The notes: generated from the sequence alone by a model not told the origin. 64,000 nucleotides of DNA from an uncultured Eubacteriales bacterium (GCA_902781095.1 CACZHW010000011.1:1-64000), one strand, 5' to 3'. Counted from the first letter of the stretch, positions 42,686 through 51,331 are shown. Numbers and translations are program-made.

Positions 42686-44047
42686 ATGCTGCTCAATCCG
42701 ACCCTTCCCGTCCGGGAGTATCCCGGCCGCACCTTCGGGTGCACCTGCGGGCGCGAGCACTCCACCCGCCTGCGGGAGATGATCATCGAGGCAGGCGCGC
42801 TCTCGAAAGTCCCCGCACTGCTCGGCCGCCTCGGCTTCGCCCGTCCCCTCGTCGTCTTCGACAGGCATACGCGCAAAGCGGCCGGTGACCGGCTCATGGC
42901 CATCCTGAAGGAAGCCGGCGTTCCCTTCGATTTCTTCTGCTATCCGGATGAGGAGCTGCTCGCCGACGAAAAAGGCCTGGGCGCACTGCTGATGGCCCTC
43001 ACTCCGGAAAATGACAGCCTGCTGGCCGTGGGCTCCGGCACGATCAACGACCTGTGCAAATACACCGGCTATATGACGCACCGCCCCTACGCCGTCGTGG
43101 GCACCGCGCCCTCCATGGACGGCTTTACCTCCGGCGTCTGCGCCATGACCCGCGGCGACATGAAAACCACGCTGCAGGGCACCATGCCGCTGGCCGTCGT
43201 GGGCGACGTGGACGTGCTGCGCCTGGCGCCGATGGACATGATCCAGGCCGGCGTCGGCGACATTCTGGGCAAGTACACCTGCCTGCTGGACTGGAAGCTC
43301 TCCCACATTATCAACGGCGAATACTACTGCCCGGCCATCGCACAGATGATGCGGCGCGCCGTAGACACCGTCGCAGCCAACGCCGCAGGCGTCGCGGCGC
43401 GCGATCCGGCCGCCGTCACTGCCGTCATGGAAGCGCTCGTACTCAGCGGCATCGCCATGAGCTACTCCGTCAACTCCCGCCCCGCCTCCGGCTGTGAGCA
43501 CCACATCTCCCACTTCCTGGAGATGCGCTTCCTGTTCGACGGCCGCCGTCCCGTGCTGCACGGGCGCAAGGTGGGCGTGGCGACCGTCCTGGCCGCGCAT
43601 TGCTATCACCGCCTCGCCGCACAGCAGCCGGACTTCGACGGCGCCGCGGCGAACGTCGTCTCCTTCGATTTTGACAAATGGGCCGCCGACATCCGCAAAG
43701 CGTACACGCGCGCCGCAGACGGCGTCATCGCGCTGGAGCAGAGCGCGCACAAGAACGACCCGGAGCGCATCCGCGCACGCCTTGCCTCCATGAAGGCGCA
43801 CTGGCCCGAAATCCGCGAAGCCATCGACGAGCTGCCCTCCGCCGGGGCGGTCGAACGTATGCTGCGTGACAGCGGCGCGCCCGCCTATCCCGCCGAGATC
43901 GGCGTCGAGGTGCCGCTGCTGCGCGAGGCCGTCTGCCGGTGCAAGGAGGTCCGCGACCGCTACACCCTCTGGCAGATGCTCTACGATTTGGGGCTGCTGG
44001 ACAGCTATGCAGCAGAGGCCGCGCAGCGCTACGGCAAGACGGAATAG
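42686..44047 (+). CDS. araM: sn-glycerol-1-phosphate dehydrogenase (AraM/EgsA type)
   Basis: The 453-residue enzyme of the iron-containing alcohol dehydrogenase group reduces DHAP to sn-glycerol-1-phosphate, the archaeal-type glycerol enantiomer. Cofactor loop GSGTINDLCKYTGY (about 113-126), PSMDGFTSG (about 141-149) and the metal-ligand block SGCEHHISHFLEM (about 269-281) identify it. In Bacillus AraM supplies G1P for heptaprenylglyceryl phosphate. AGGAGG precedes ATG by 8 bases. It stands alone. No PcrB-like prenyltransferase is in the window. Confidence 0.9.
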   Translation: MLLNPTLPVREYPGRTFGCTCGREHSTRLREMIIEAGALSKVPALLGRLGFARPLVVFDRHTRKAAGDRLMAILKEAGVPFDFFCYPDEELLADEKGLGALLMALTPENDSLLAVGSGTINDLCKYTGYMTHRPYAVVGTAPSMDGFTSGVCAMTRGDMKTTLQGTMPLAVVGDVDVLRLAPMDMIQAGVGDILGKYTCLLDWKLSHIINGEYYCPAIAQMMRRAVDTVAANAAGVAARDPAAVTAVMEALVLSGIAMSYSVNSRPASGCEHHISHFLEMRFLFDGRRPVLHGRKVGVATVLAAHCYHRLAAQQPDFDGAAANVVSFDFDKWAADIRKAYTRAADGVIALEQSAHKNDPERIRARLASMKAHWPEIREAIDELPSAGAVERMLRDSGAPAYPAEIGVEVPLLREAVCRCKEVRDRYTLWQMLYDLGLLDSYAAEAAQRYGKTE

Positions 44048-44049
44048 GA

Positions 44050-44290
44050 GACCCCTCAGTCGCTCCGCTTCGCCCTCTCAGCCGGGCTTTGCCCGGCAGC
44101 TCCCCCAAAGGGGGAGCCAAGACTACAGAAACTACAGACTGGGTTCCTCTCCACTTGCCTCTCCCTCCGGGAGAGGTGTCGCTGCCCATGCAGCGACGGA
44201 GAGGGACCTCCCCTGAAAGGGGAGGGGGACCGCCGCAGGCGGTGGTAGGGTTATACATGCGGTGACAGCTCCCCTTTCAGGGGTGCCAGG
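44050..44290. repeat. Composite hairpin-rich interspersed repeat
   Basis: This non-coding stretch is made of several snapback hairpins: GCCGGGCTTTGCCCGGC (about 44081-44097), CTCCCCC-AAAG-GGGGGAG, CTCTCCCTCCGGGAGAG, TCGCTGCCCATGCAGCGA, CTCCCCTGAAAGGGGAG and ACCGCCGCAGGCGGT, and a closing CTCCCCTTTCAGGGG. The build resembles REP/MITE-like elements scattered in clostridial genomes. No ORF is seen. A short related hairpin is at 10469-10488. Copies elsewhere cannot be checked here. Confidence 0.6.
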
Positions 44291-44303
44291 TCCTTAACCT
44301 ATT

Positions 44304-44336
44304 CAAAAGGCGGCGGAAGCTTTCTTCCGTCGCCTT
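44304..44336 (-). terminator. Intrinsic terminator of the TRAP operon
   Basis: A 13-bp stem with one G-T pair (44307-44319 with 44324-44336) is followed by TTTTGAAT on the minus strand. Confidence 0.85.
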
Positions 44337-44351
44337 CTTTGGCTCTCCGTT

Positions 44352-45302
44352 TTACTCCAGCAGCCCGATCTCCCTGTAGTACCGCGCGGCGCCGTCGTGG
44401 ATCGGCACGCCGGCCAGGTCCGTGCAGGCCTGCGCAGGATCGGCAGCGGCCAGCGCCTTGTGCGTACTCGTCAGCATGTCCCAGTTCTCCCAGAAGACCT
44501 TGGTCATCTGGTAGACGGTCTCCTCGTCCACGTCCGCCGTGATGAAGAGCGTCAGCTTGACCGCGCTGGTCTCGACGTCTTCGTCCTGTTTGTCATAGGT
44601 TCCGGCCGGAATCGTGTAATTCGCGTACCACGGATAATCCGCCTTCAGCGCCTCGATCATATCCGCGGGGATGGGCAGGATCTTCGAATCGGTCGTGGTC
44701 ATGATCTGCGCCACGGCGGAGTTCGGCGTGCCGGCCATGATCCAGGCGCCGTCCAGCTGCTTGTTCGCAATGGCGTCCGCGGCGGAGCCGGTGTCCATGT
44801 ATTCGGTCTGCAGGTCGCCGTCCAGGCTGAGCCCGAGCGTGGCGAGGTGCACCGTCGCCTCGTCCACCGTCGTGGAGCCGGCGGCGCCGACGGAGAAGTG
44901 GGCGCCCTTCAGCCCCGCGATGCTGTCGATGCCGCTGGCCTTCGTCACGATGACCTGATTCGGGTTGTAATAGAGGCCCGCGAAGATGCGGATGTTCCCG
45001 TTGGGCTCCCCTTCGAAGCTGGCGATGCCCTGCTGGGACTGATAGACGAGGTTCGCGTTGGCGATGCCGATCTGCGCCTCGCCGTCGAGCGCCTGGTTCA
45101 GGTTGTCCACGCCGCCGCCGCTGGGCGTCGCCGTCGCGTTCATGCCCTCGATGTTCTGATTCCAGAGTTCCGCCACCGTGACGCTGATGGGATAGAAGGT
45201 GGACTGGGTGCCGGCGGTGACGAAGTTGATGTCTGCCGCCATGCCGCACGCGCTCACCGAGAGCGCCGCGACAGCCAGAGCGATCGCCAGGATTTTCTTC
45301 AT
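44352..45302 (-). CDS. TRAP transporter solute-binding protein, TAXI family
   Basis: The 316-residue protein is a TAXI-type receptor: INFVTAGTQSTFYPISVTVAELWNQ (about 25-49), SGGGVDNLNQALDGEAQIGIANANL and VGAAGSTTVDEA are typical. The signal end reads ALSVSACGMAADIN; cleavage after MAA is likely, but VSAC also fits a lipobox, so lipidation is possible. It delivers a ligand (often a dicarboxylate or glutamate-like acid) to the fused permease encoded 57 bases upstream. Confidence 0.9.
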   Translation of the reverse strand: MKKILAIALAVAALSVSACGMAADINFVTAGTQSTFYPISVTVAELWNQNIEGMNATATPSGGGVDNLNQALDGEAQIGIANANLVYQSQQGIASFEGEPNGNIRIFAGLYYNPNQVIVTKASGIDSIAGLKGAHFSVGAAGSTTVDEATVHLATLGLSLDGDLQTEYMDTGSAADAIANKQLDGAWIMAGTPNSAVAQIMTTTDSKILPIPADMIEALKADYPWYANYTIPAGTYDKQDEDVETSAVKLTLFITADVDEETVYQMTKVFWENWDMLTSTHKALAAADPAQACTDLAGVPIHDGAARYYREIGLLE

Positions 45303-45359
45303 GTTGGGTCCTCTCTTTCTTTTGGGTACTATCCTCTCGGTTTCAACCGGGATTCCGGA

Positions 45360-47339
45360 TCAGGCCGCCGCAGGGCGGAGCGCGGCGCGGCTTATCACCC
45401 GCTCGCCCGCGATCAGCAGGAGCGCCGCCGCGTCGCTTGCGACCGACGGGTTTACAAACAGGAGCCCGGCCGCCACGAGCATCGTGCGGCACAGGAGCCT
45501 CAGCATCTGCCCTCTTCCCCCTTCCTCTTCGGCGGGGAGCCCGGCCAGGCCGGAGGAGAGCGCCAGCACGCCCGCGCACGCGGTGCCGAAGCAATAGAGC
45601 GTCGTCAGCAGGGGCACCCCCTCCGTGCTGCCGTACAGCAGGACGGGATTGTCCAGGAAGAAGAAGGGGACGATGAACCCGGCGATGCCGAGCTTGATCG
45701 CGATGAAGCTCGTCCGGGTCATGTCGCTGTCCGCGATGCCGGAAGCCACGTAACTGCTCATGGCCACGGGCGGCGTGATGTTGGAGAGGCACGCGTAGAT
45801 AAGGCAGAACATGTTCGCCGCCATCTCCGTCGCCCCCACCTGCCGCAGCACCGGAACGGCCACCGCGTAGACGATGACGTAGGCCGCCACGCCCGGCACG
45901 CCCATGCCCAGGATGATGGACATCACCATCACCAGGACGCCGCCCAGGAAGAGCTGGCCCTCTCCCACCACGCGCAGGATGAGGTTGCCGAAGTTGACGC
46001 CCAGCCCCGTCATGTTGACCGAACCGATGATGACGCCGATGATGAGGCAGCTGATGCCCACGCCGATGGCGCTGCGGCTGCCCTCGGCGACCGCCTTCAG
46101 GATGAGCGCGGGGCCCATGCGCGTCTCCCCTCTCAGCCACGAGGCCGCGACGGTGACGAAGATGGCGATGATCGCCGCGTACAGCGGCGTATAGCCCCTG
46201 AACATCATATAGAGCAGGACGACGAGCGGCAGGAGCAGGTGGCCGCGCTCGCGCAGCACCTTCCCCGCACGGGGGATGTTTTCGGGCGACAGGCCGGACA
46301 GGCCGAGCCGTTTGGCCTCCAGGTGGACGGACCACAGCAGCGACAGATAGTACAGGAAGGCCGGGATCGCCGCGGCCAGCATCACCTTCGTGTAGCTGAC
46401 GGACATGAACTCCGCCATGACGAAGCCGACGGCGCCCATGATCGGCGGCGTGAACTGGCCGCCCGTGGAGGCCACGGCTTCCACCGCGCCGGCGAATTCC
46501 TTCCGGTATCCCGTCTTTTTCATCAGCGGGATGGTGATGGTCCCCGTCGTCGCCACGTTGGCGATGGCCGAGCCGTTGATCATGCCCATCAGGGCGGAGG
46601 CGATGACGCTCACCTTGGCGGGCCCGCCGGGCGAGCGCCCCACGAGCGTCAGCGAGATGTCGTTGATGAACTGGGAAAACCCGCTGTACTTGAGAAACGC
46701 GCCGAAGAGCACGAAGACGAAGATGTAGGTCGCCGAGACGCCCGCGCCCGTGCCCAGGATGCCAATGGTATCGAAGACGAGGGACTTGATCACGCGCTTC
46801 AGCGTGAAGGCCGCCGTGCCGAACGTGCCCGGAACGAAGCGCCCCCACAGCGCGAAGTAGGAAAAGAAGAGCAGCGCGATGGCAGCAAGATTGCCCGAGG
46901 CCCGCCTGGCCGCCTCAAAGACCAGCAGCAGGCAGACGATGCCCACCCGGACGTCCGTGCCGTTCAGCCGGCCCGTCTTGGCCATCGCGTCGTACCGGCG
47001 GAAGATATAGCCGAAGCAGAAGACCGCCGCGGCCACCAGCACCCAATCCAATAGCGGCGGCCATGCACGCCGCCTGCGCTCCCTGCCGTAAGCCGGATAG
47101 AGCAGAAAGCAGAGCGGGAGCAGGAACAGGACGTGCGCCGTGCGGAGCTTGACCGCGCCCAGCCTTCCCGTCAGGTTGGCCCACAGCTGAAAGACCGTCC
47201 AGACGACGAGCAGCAGGGTGACAACTTTGTCCATCGCCCCCGTATAGAGGCGGGTTCTGCTGTCCGCGTCCTTCTCTTCAACCAGCTGCTGCGCACGCTC
47301 GTCCAGCGAAAGCTGGTCCGTTTTTTCCGTCTCGCCCAT
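45360..47339 (-). CDS. TRAP transporter fused permease (DctQM, 4TM/12TM)
   Basis: The 659-residue membrane protein joins a small DctQ-like part to a DctM-like part. Motifs include TAFTLKRVIKSLVFDTIGILGTGAGVSATYIFVFVLFGAF, GSAIANVATTGTITIPLMKKTGY and LGMGVPGVAAYVIVYAVAVPVL, all typical of TAXI-associated fused permeases. It uses an ion gradient, not ATP. ATG at 47339 follows GGGAG and is preferred over 47384. It is first in a two-gene operon with a strong promoter. Confidence 0.92.
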   Translation of the reverse strand: MGETEKTDQLSLDERAQQLVEEKDADSRTRLYTGAMDKVVTLLLVVWTVFQLWANLTGRLGAVKLRTAHVLFLLPLCFLLYPAYGRERRRRAWPPLLDWVLVAAAVFCFGYIFRRYDAMAKTGRLNGTDVRVGIVCLLLVFEAARRASGNLAAIALLFFSYFALWGRFVPGTFGTAAFTLKRVIKSLVFDTIGILGTGAGVSATYIFVFVLFGAFLKYSGFSQFINDISLTLVGRSPGGPAKVSVIASALMGMINGSAIANVATTGTITIPLMKKTGYRKEFAGAVEAVASTGGQFTPPIMGAVGFVMAEFMSVSYTKVMLAAAIPAFLYYLSLLWSVHLEAKRLGLSGLSPENIPRAGKVLRERGHLLLPLVVLLYMMFRGYTPLYAAIIAIFVTVAASWLRGETRMGPALILKAVAEGSRSAIGVGISCLIIGVIIGSVNMTGLGVNFGNLILRVVGEGQLFLGGVLVMVMSIILGMGVPGVAAYVIVYAVAVPVLRQVGATEMAANMFCLIYACLSNITPPVAMSSYVASGIADSDMTRTSFIAIKLGIAGFIVPFFFLDNPVLLYGSTEGVPLLTTLYCFGTACAGVLALSSGLAGLPAEEEGGRGQMLRLLCRTMLVAAGLLFVNPSVASDAAALLLIAGERVISRAALRPAAA

Positions 47340-47384
47340 TCCGTCCCTCTCCCGTCGTGTTTGTCTTGGAGTGAATTCCCGCAC

Positions 47385-47413
47385 AGTGTATCACTGGGAT
47401 GACAAATTGTCAA
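47385..47413 (-). promoter_or_regulatory. Promoter of the TRAP operon with palindrome on the -35
   Basis: TTGACA (47413-47408) and TACACT (47390-47385) are 17 bases apart on the minus strand. TGACAA-N-TTGTCA (47400-47412) is a perfect palindrome overlapping the -35 and may be an operator. Confidence 0.8.
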
Positions 47414-47470
47414 CTCTTATTTTGCGTTATTTTCCTGTCGGGAAATGGGCGGCCTCCGCCGCCCTTCCCG

Positions 47471-47498
47471 CAAAAAGGAGACGGCGGCGGCCGTCTCC
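47471..47498 (-). terminator. Intrinsic terminator of the GPx-MBL operon
   Basis: An 8-bp stem GGAGACGG/CCGTCTCC (47477-47484 with 47491-47498) is followed on the minus strand by TTTTTG. Confidence 0.85.
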
Positions 47499-47530
47499 TC
47501 TGTCTCTTGCAATTGCAGGGCGGCAGTGCG

Positions 47531-47680
47531 TCAGCCCCTGCGGTTTTCCTTTTTCACCCACACGTGCCAGTTCGGCGCCTTGGGCATCGGCTCGTGCCGG
47601 ATCAGCGCGCGGATCACCCGGCGATGGGTGTAGCAGCAGCAGACCAGCAGGATCAGAACGACAATCAGAACGGTCTTCAT
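47531..47680 (-). CDS. Small single-pass membrane protein with CCC motif
   Basis: The 49-residue ORF begins MKTVLIVVLILLVCCCYTHRR, a membrane helix ending in three cysteines and basic residues, and continues with a short tail containing KAPNWHVWVKKENRRG. It starts 12 bases after the stop of the MBL-rubredoxin gene, has AAGGA upstream, and is followed at 33 bases by the operon terminator. Being inside a tight operon with a ribosome site supports it as a real gene. Function is unknown; a membrane anchor for the redox proteins is conceivable. Confidence 0.6.
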   Translation of the reverse strand: MKTVLIVVLILLVCCCYTHRRVIRALIRHEPMPKAPNWHVWVKKENRRG

Positions 47681-47692
47681 TTGTCTATTTCC

Positions 47693-48634
47693 TTATGCCT
47701 TGTTGAATTTTTCTTTGGGCTGCCTGCAGCGCGGGCATCTCCAGTCCTCCGGCAGGTCTTCGAAGGCCACGCCGTCGTGCTCTTCCGGATCGTACACGTA
47801 GCCGCAGACGGAGCAGACGTACTTGCCGCTGGCCTGCTGCTCCGAGAAATCGACCTGTGCCAGGACGGTCGGCACCGGGTTGTCCAGATCCATCACGCGC
47901 CTGGCTTCCAGGTTTTCATAGCCCTGGGGCGTATGGGTGCCGCAGTAGACCGTGGGATGGTTCCGGACGAACGTGCGGATGCGGTCCTGCGTTTCGCGCG
48001 CCGCCGGCAGATCGTCGAAGACCACGGACAGCTTGTCCTCGTACAGCGCCTCGTCCACATAGGTGATATCGCCGTGGATCATGTAGAACAGGCCGTCCAG
48101 CTCCACGATCACGATGCTGTTGCCGTTCGTATGGCCCTTGGCCTTGATGAAGGTGATGCCGTCCCGGATCTTCTGGCTCTCCGGAAAGTTGTAGTAGGCG
48201 CCGTCCGTAAACGTCACCGGGACCAGGTTCGGGATGCCCTGCAGCTCCACCGCGGACAGTTCGTCGGCATTTACGTAAATCTTCGCGTTAGGGAAGGAGC
48301 GCAGCTCGCCGGAATGGTCGTTGTGCCTGTGCGTCAGCAGGATCCGCGTCACCTGCTCCGGTTTGTAACCCAGGGCGGCAAAAGCCTCCATATAGGTGCA
48401 GATGTCCTTTCCGGTAAAGGCAAGGCTCTTCTCGTCCGGCTTTTCTTCCGGCGTGCCCGCGGGCAGGCCGGTATCCACCAGGATGACCTCGTCCCCCGTG
48501 TCGATCAGATAGTTCTGCAGGCTACCCCGGTAGCGGATGTCCGGATCAAATCCGGCCATGCCCTCTTCTCCCCCGAATGCAAACGGCTGGGAATAGAATC
48601 CGTCCCTGCGGAATTTTACGGCCTTGATTTCCAT
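47693..48634 (-). CDS. Metallo-beta-lactamase fold protein fused to rubredoxin
   Basis: The 313-residue protein has an MBL domain with THRHNDHSG (H102, H104, D106, H107) and downstream metal ligands (KGHTNGN, HGDITYV), followed by a C-terminal rubredoxin with C274, C277, C300 and C303 binding one iron. The N-terminal domain is of the lactonase-like class rather than a flavodiiron protein, since no flavodoxin domain is present. The rubredoxin suggests electron transfer. It lies 13 bases after the glutathione peroxidase gene, in an apparent peroxide-defence operon. GGGAG precedes ATG at 48634. Confidence 0.9.
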   Translation of the reverse strand: MEIKAVKFRRDGFYSQPFAFGGEEGMAGFDPDIRYRGSLQNYLIDTGDEVILVDTGLPAGTPEEKPDEKSLAFTGKDICTYMEAFAALGYKPEQVTRILLTHRHNDHSGELRSFPNAKIYVNADELSAVELQGIPNLVPVTFTDGAYYNFPESQKIRDGITFIKAKGHTNGNSIVIVELDGLFYMIHGDITYVDEALYEDKLSVVFDDLPAARETQDRIRTFVRNHPTVYCGTHTPQGYENLEARRVMDLDNPVPTVLAQVDFSEQQASGKYVCSVCGYVYDPEEHDGVAFEDLPEDWRCPRCRQPKEKFNKA

Positions 48635-48647
48635 CGTATCTCCCCCT

Positions 48648-49187
48648 TTACAGCAGCGCTTTGATGCAGCTTTCCACCTTTTCCATGTCGGCCGTAGGCT
48701 CGAAGCGGGCGACCACGTTGCCCTCCCTGTCGATGACGAACTTGGTAAAGTTCCACTTGATGTCCGGTTTCTTGTCCCAGTCCGGATCCGCCTCGGCAAA
48801 CATCTTCTCCAGCAGCGCCTTGTAGGGATGCTCTTCGAAGCCGGCAAAACCCTTTTGGGCCTTCAGGTACGCGTACAGCGGCAGTTCGTTTTCGCCGTTC
48901 ACGTCCGCCTTCTTCATCTGGGGGAAGGTGGTGTTAAAGTGCATGGTGCAGAACTCGTGTATCTCCTCGTCCGACCCCGGCGCCTGCCCGCCGAACTGGT
49001 TGCAGGGGATATCCAGAATCTCCAGCCCCGCGTCGTGGTAATCCCGGTACAGCTGCTCGATGGGCGCGTACTGCGGGGTGAAGCCGCAGCCGGTGGCCGT
49101 GTTGACCACCAGGATGACCTTTCCCCGGCAGTCCGAGAGCTTCAGTTCTCCGCCCTTCCCCGTTTTGAGTGTGTAATCGTAGATCAT
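48648..49187 (-). CDS. Glutathione peroxidase-like thiol peroxidase
   Basis: The 179-residue enzyme reduces peroxides with thiols, usually thioredoxin in bacteria. Peroxidatic C34 lies in [12 protein letters not shown], encoded by TGC so not selenocysteine. PCNQFGGQ at 61-68 and [12 protein letters not shown] near 143-154 supply the Gln, Trp and Asn of the active site. C62 in PCNQF and others could serve in resolution. Its start overlaps the MarR remnant by ATGA and it precedes the MBL-rubredoxin gene. Confidence 0.93.
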   Translation of the reverse strand: MIYDYTLKTGKGGELKLSDCRGKVILVVNTATGCGFTPQYAPIEQLYRDYHDAGLEILDIPCNQFGGQAPGSDEEIHEFCTMHFNTTFPQMKKADVNGENELPLYAYLKAQKGFAGFEEHPYKALLEKMFAEADPDWDKKPDIKWNFTKFVIDREGNVVARFEPTADMEKVESCIKALL

Positions 49188-49465
49188 CTTTCATTCTCCA
49201 TTCCTTTCAACGCTTTATCCAACAGCTTTTTCAGCTGCAAAAGCTCGTCCGGTGCGAGATCCAGGCAGCCCTGCATGGCGCAGGGCACGGAAAGCGCCTC
49301 TTCCTTCAGCGCCTCGCCCGCCTCCGTCAGCGTGAGGAGCAGCGTTCGCTCGTCGTTTTCCGGCCGGCTCCTGCGCAGAACCCCCAGCCCCTCCAGCCGC
49401 CGCAGCAGCGGCGCAAGCGTTCCGGAATCCAGGTGCACCCTGTGCCCCAGTTCCCGCTCCGTCAT
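49184..49465 (-). pseudogene. 5'-truncated MarR/OhrR-family regulator
   Basis: The frame encodes only about 93 residues: the wing and recognition-helix part (MTERELGHRVHLDSGTLAPLLRRLEGLGVL) and the C-terminal helix. OhrR-type proteins have about 145 residues, and the N-terminal dimerisation helices with the redox cysteine are missing. Homology stops near 49470, right after HGG. A GGGAGG ribosome site does precede the first ATG, so a short protein may still be made. It overlaps the GPx gene it would once have controlled. Confidence 0.7.
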
Positions 49466-49527
49466 TCCGCCGTGCCTCCCTGCCGGACACCGCCGCAGGC
49501 GCCAGTCCGGACGGGCGCGGTCTAATG

Positions 49528-50121
49528 TCAGCGTGCCCTTGCCGCTATGTCCGGATTCCGGAACCCGTCCAGTCCGGTGCAGATGAGCCGGTTGCACAGC
49601 GCAATGACCTCCTCCACGGGGGTCTTTTTGCCGTCTGCCACCCATTGCTTGTACAGCTCCACGATGGTGTTCTGGGTGTAGACGATCAGCATGTGCCGCT
49701 GCCATTCGGGGATGTTGTTGAACCAGGCGCTCTTGTGCCAGGTGGCCTCGTTCACCCGGTCGATCATCGTGTTGCGGATCGTGACATAGCCGGCGGCGCA
49801 GGTGATCTTTTCATACACCTCGCCCTTGGCGACGGAATAGCGGAAAAACGCTTCGTTGACCTTGTTCAGCTCTTCCGGCAGGCGGTAGCCCGAGATCATC
49901 CGGATGTAGTCAGAGGAAATCTCGGTCTGCAGCTCCAGCAGCAGGTCGTCCATCGTCGGGTAATACCGGTAAAAGGTCTTCTTGTTGATCTTCGCCCGGT
50001 CGCACAGTTCCTTCACGGTCATCCCGGGATAGTCCATTTCGCAGATCATCTGCTCGAAGACGGCGCGGATCGCCGCAATGGTTTTCTGCACCCGCAGGTC
50101 CTCGGTTCCCGTCAGCTTCAT
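49528..50121 (-). CDS. TetR/AcrR family transcriptional regulator
   Basis: The 197-residue regulator has an N-terminal HTH (TVKELCDRAKINKKTFYRYYPTMDDLLLEL, about 35-64) and a C-terminal ligand domain ending TGLDGFRNPDIAARAR. ATG at 50121 has GGAGG 5 bases upstream; the TTG four codons earlier is not needed. It is divergent from a flavodoxin gene and probably binds the dyad at 50168-50196. The GPx operon lies downstream on the same strand. Confidence 0.9.
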   Translation of the reverse strand: MKLTGTEDLRVQKTIAAIRAVFEQMICEMDYPGMTVKELCDRAKINKKTFYRYYPTMDDLLLELQTEISSDYIRMISGYRLPEELNKVNEAFFRYSVAKGEVYEKITCAAGYVTIRNTMIDRVNEATWHKSAWFNNIPEWQRHMLIVYTQNTIVELYKQWVADGKKTPVEEVIALCNRLICTGLDGFRNPDIAARAR

Positions 50122-50167
50122 GATGTCCTCCAAACTTTATGCAACGCTTTTTTCAAAGGGGTGGCAT

Positions 50168-50223
50168 AAGGGTCCTGCTCTGAAAAAGTGACCCTTGTCT
50201 CTGCTTCCGCAGCCCATTATAAT
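50168..50223 (+). promoter_or_regulatory. Flavodoxin promoter with inverted-repeat operator
   Basis: TTGTCT (50195-50200) and TATAAT (50218-50223) are 17 bases apart. AAGGGTC (50168-50174) and GACCCTT (50190-50196) form a dyad ending on the -35, a candidate site for the divergent TetR. Confidence 0.65.
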
Positions 50224-50271
50224 CCGGCCATGAGAATTAAGCAACCCGAGTTGCCAAAGGAGGAAGACGCA

Positions 50272-50784
50272 ATGGCCAACCTGATCCTTTACTACTCCCG
50301 CAAAGGAGAGAATTATGTGAGCGGCAGCATCCAAAGCCTTGCCAAGGGAAACACCGAGCGCGTGGCGGAATTCATTCAGAAGGCCGTCAGCGGCGATCTG
50401 TTCGAGGTGGAGCCCGTGCGGGCGTACTCCGCGTCCTACATGACCTGCATTAAGGAAGCCCAGGCCGAGCAGCGCGCGGGCGAGCGCCCGGCGGTCAAGG
50501 CCCTGCCCGACAGCCTGGACGGCTACGACACCATCTTCATCGGCTATCCCAACTGGTGGGGCACGATGCCGATGTTCCTGTTTACGGTGCTGGACGCCTT
50601 CGACTGGACCGGGAAAAAGATCGTTCCCTTCTGCACCAACGAGGGCAGCGGGCTGGGCTCCAGCGAGCGGGACATCCGTTCTTCCTGTCCCGGCGCGACG
50701 GTGCTCCCCGGCCTTTCCGTCCACGGCGGCAGCGCCGCTTCCTCCGAAAAGCAGGTGGCTGCCTGGGCCAGGAAAAGCGTGTGA
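50272..50784 (+). CDS. Flavodoxin family protein
   Basis: The 170-residue protein carries FMN in electron transfer or as an NAD(P)H-dependent reductase. NLILYYSRKGENYVSGS is the phosphate loop with an insertion, DTIFIGYPNWWGTMPMFLF (about 84-102) and FCTNEGSGLGSSERDI (about 120-135) bind the flavin. The ATG at 50272 has AAAGGAGG; earlier ATGs are upstream of the promoter. It is divergent from the TetR gene and first in a plus-strand redox cluster that includes a secreted paralogue at 51747-52394. Confidence 0.9.
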   Translation: MANLILYYSRKGENYVSGSIQSLAKGNTERVAEFIQKAVSGDLFEVEPVRAYSASYMTCIKEAQAEQRAGERPAVKALPDSLDGYDTIFIGYPNWWGTMPMFLFTVLDAFDWTGKKIVPFCTNEGSGLGSSERDIRSSCPGATVLPGLSVHGGSAASSEKQVAAWARKSV

Positions 50785-50796
50785 GGATGCAGCGGC

Positions 50797-50949
50797 ATGG
50801 ATGTCTTCGAAGCCCTGAAAGCAGGGCATGAAGTCGACATGTACAGCGAGTCATATCGCCCGTGTGTCGAGGAACTGCATCGCGCTGACCGGGCGTTGTT
50901 CCATCTGAACCACGCAGAGCCGCAGACAGAAGCCTGGCGCAATGCCTTT
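50797..50949 (+). pseudogene. 5' remnant of a maltose/galactoside O-acetyltransferase gene
   Basis: The first 51 codons read MDVFEALKAGHEVDM...YRPCVEELHRADRALF and EPQTEAWRNAF, the N-terminal domain of maa/lacA-type acetyltransferases. After EAWRNAF the frame turns to nonsense, and an SDR remnant in another frame takes over. The hexapeptide-repeat catalytic domain is absent. Confidence 0.75.
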
Positions 50950-51331
50950 GCAGATGGATCTGCCCTTCATCCGGGACATCGCCATGCAAAACTCCGGCCG
51001 GGCGTACATGATCGCCAAACGGGTCAATCACCTGCAGGCCATGAAGGCGGCCGCCACCACCTGGAAAGCCCGCCGCGCGCGGATCAACACCCTGAGTCCC
51101 GGCGTGATCGTAACGCCGCTGGCCTACGACGAATTTTCCGCAGCCGGCGAAGGCTATCAGCGGATGATCGACGCATCCGCCGTCGAAAGGACGGGCACCG
51201 CCGAAGAAATTGCCGAGGCCGGAGCCTTCCTGCCGGGAGAACACGCCGGCTTCATCACCGGCACGGATCTTTTGATCGACGGCGGCACCATCGCGGCTAT
51301 CCGCACAGGGCAATACAAATTGGGCCGGTAA
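50942..51331 (+). pseudogene. 3' remnant of a short-chain dehydrogenase gene
   Basis: About 129 codons encode the C-terminal half of an SDR: AYMIAKR has the YxxxK catalytic pair, INTLSPGVIVTPLA is the PG motif, and GFITGTDLLIDGG is the end motif. The N-terminal TGxxxGxG cofactor-binding half is missing. The start of homology meets the acetyltransferase remnant within about 8 bases, showing a deletion that fused two genes. Confidence 0.8.

Noticed and set aside
44352..45302. Certain lipoprotein status of the TAXI binding protein
   Set aside because: VSAC could be a lipobox but GMAAD after it offers a normal cleavage site; the case is left open and not counted as evidence either way.
48648..49187. 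Selenoprotein glutathione peroxidase
   Set aside because: The peroxidatic position is encoded by TGC, not TGA, so it is a cysteine enzyme.
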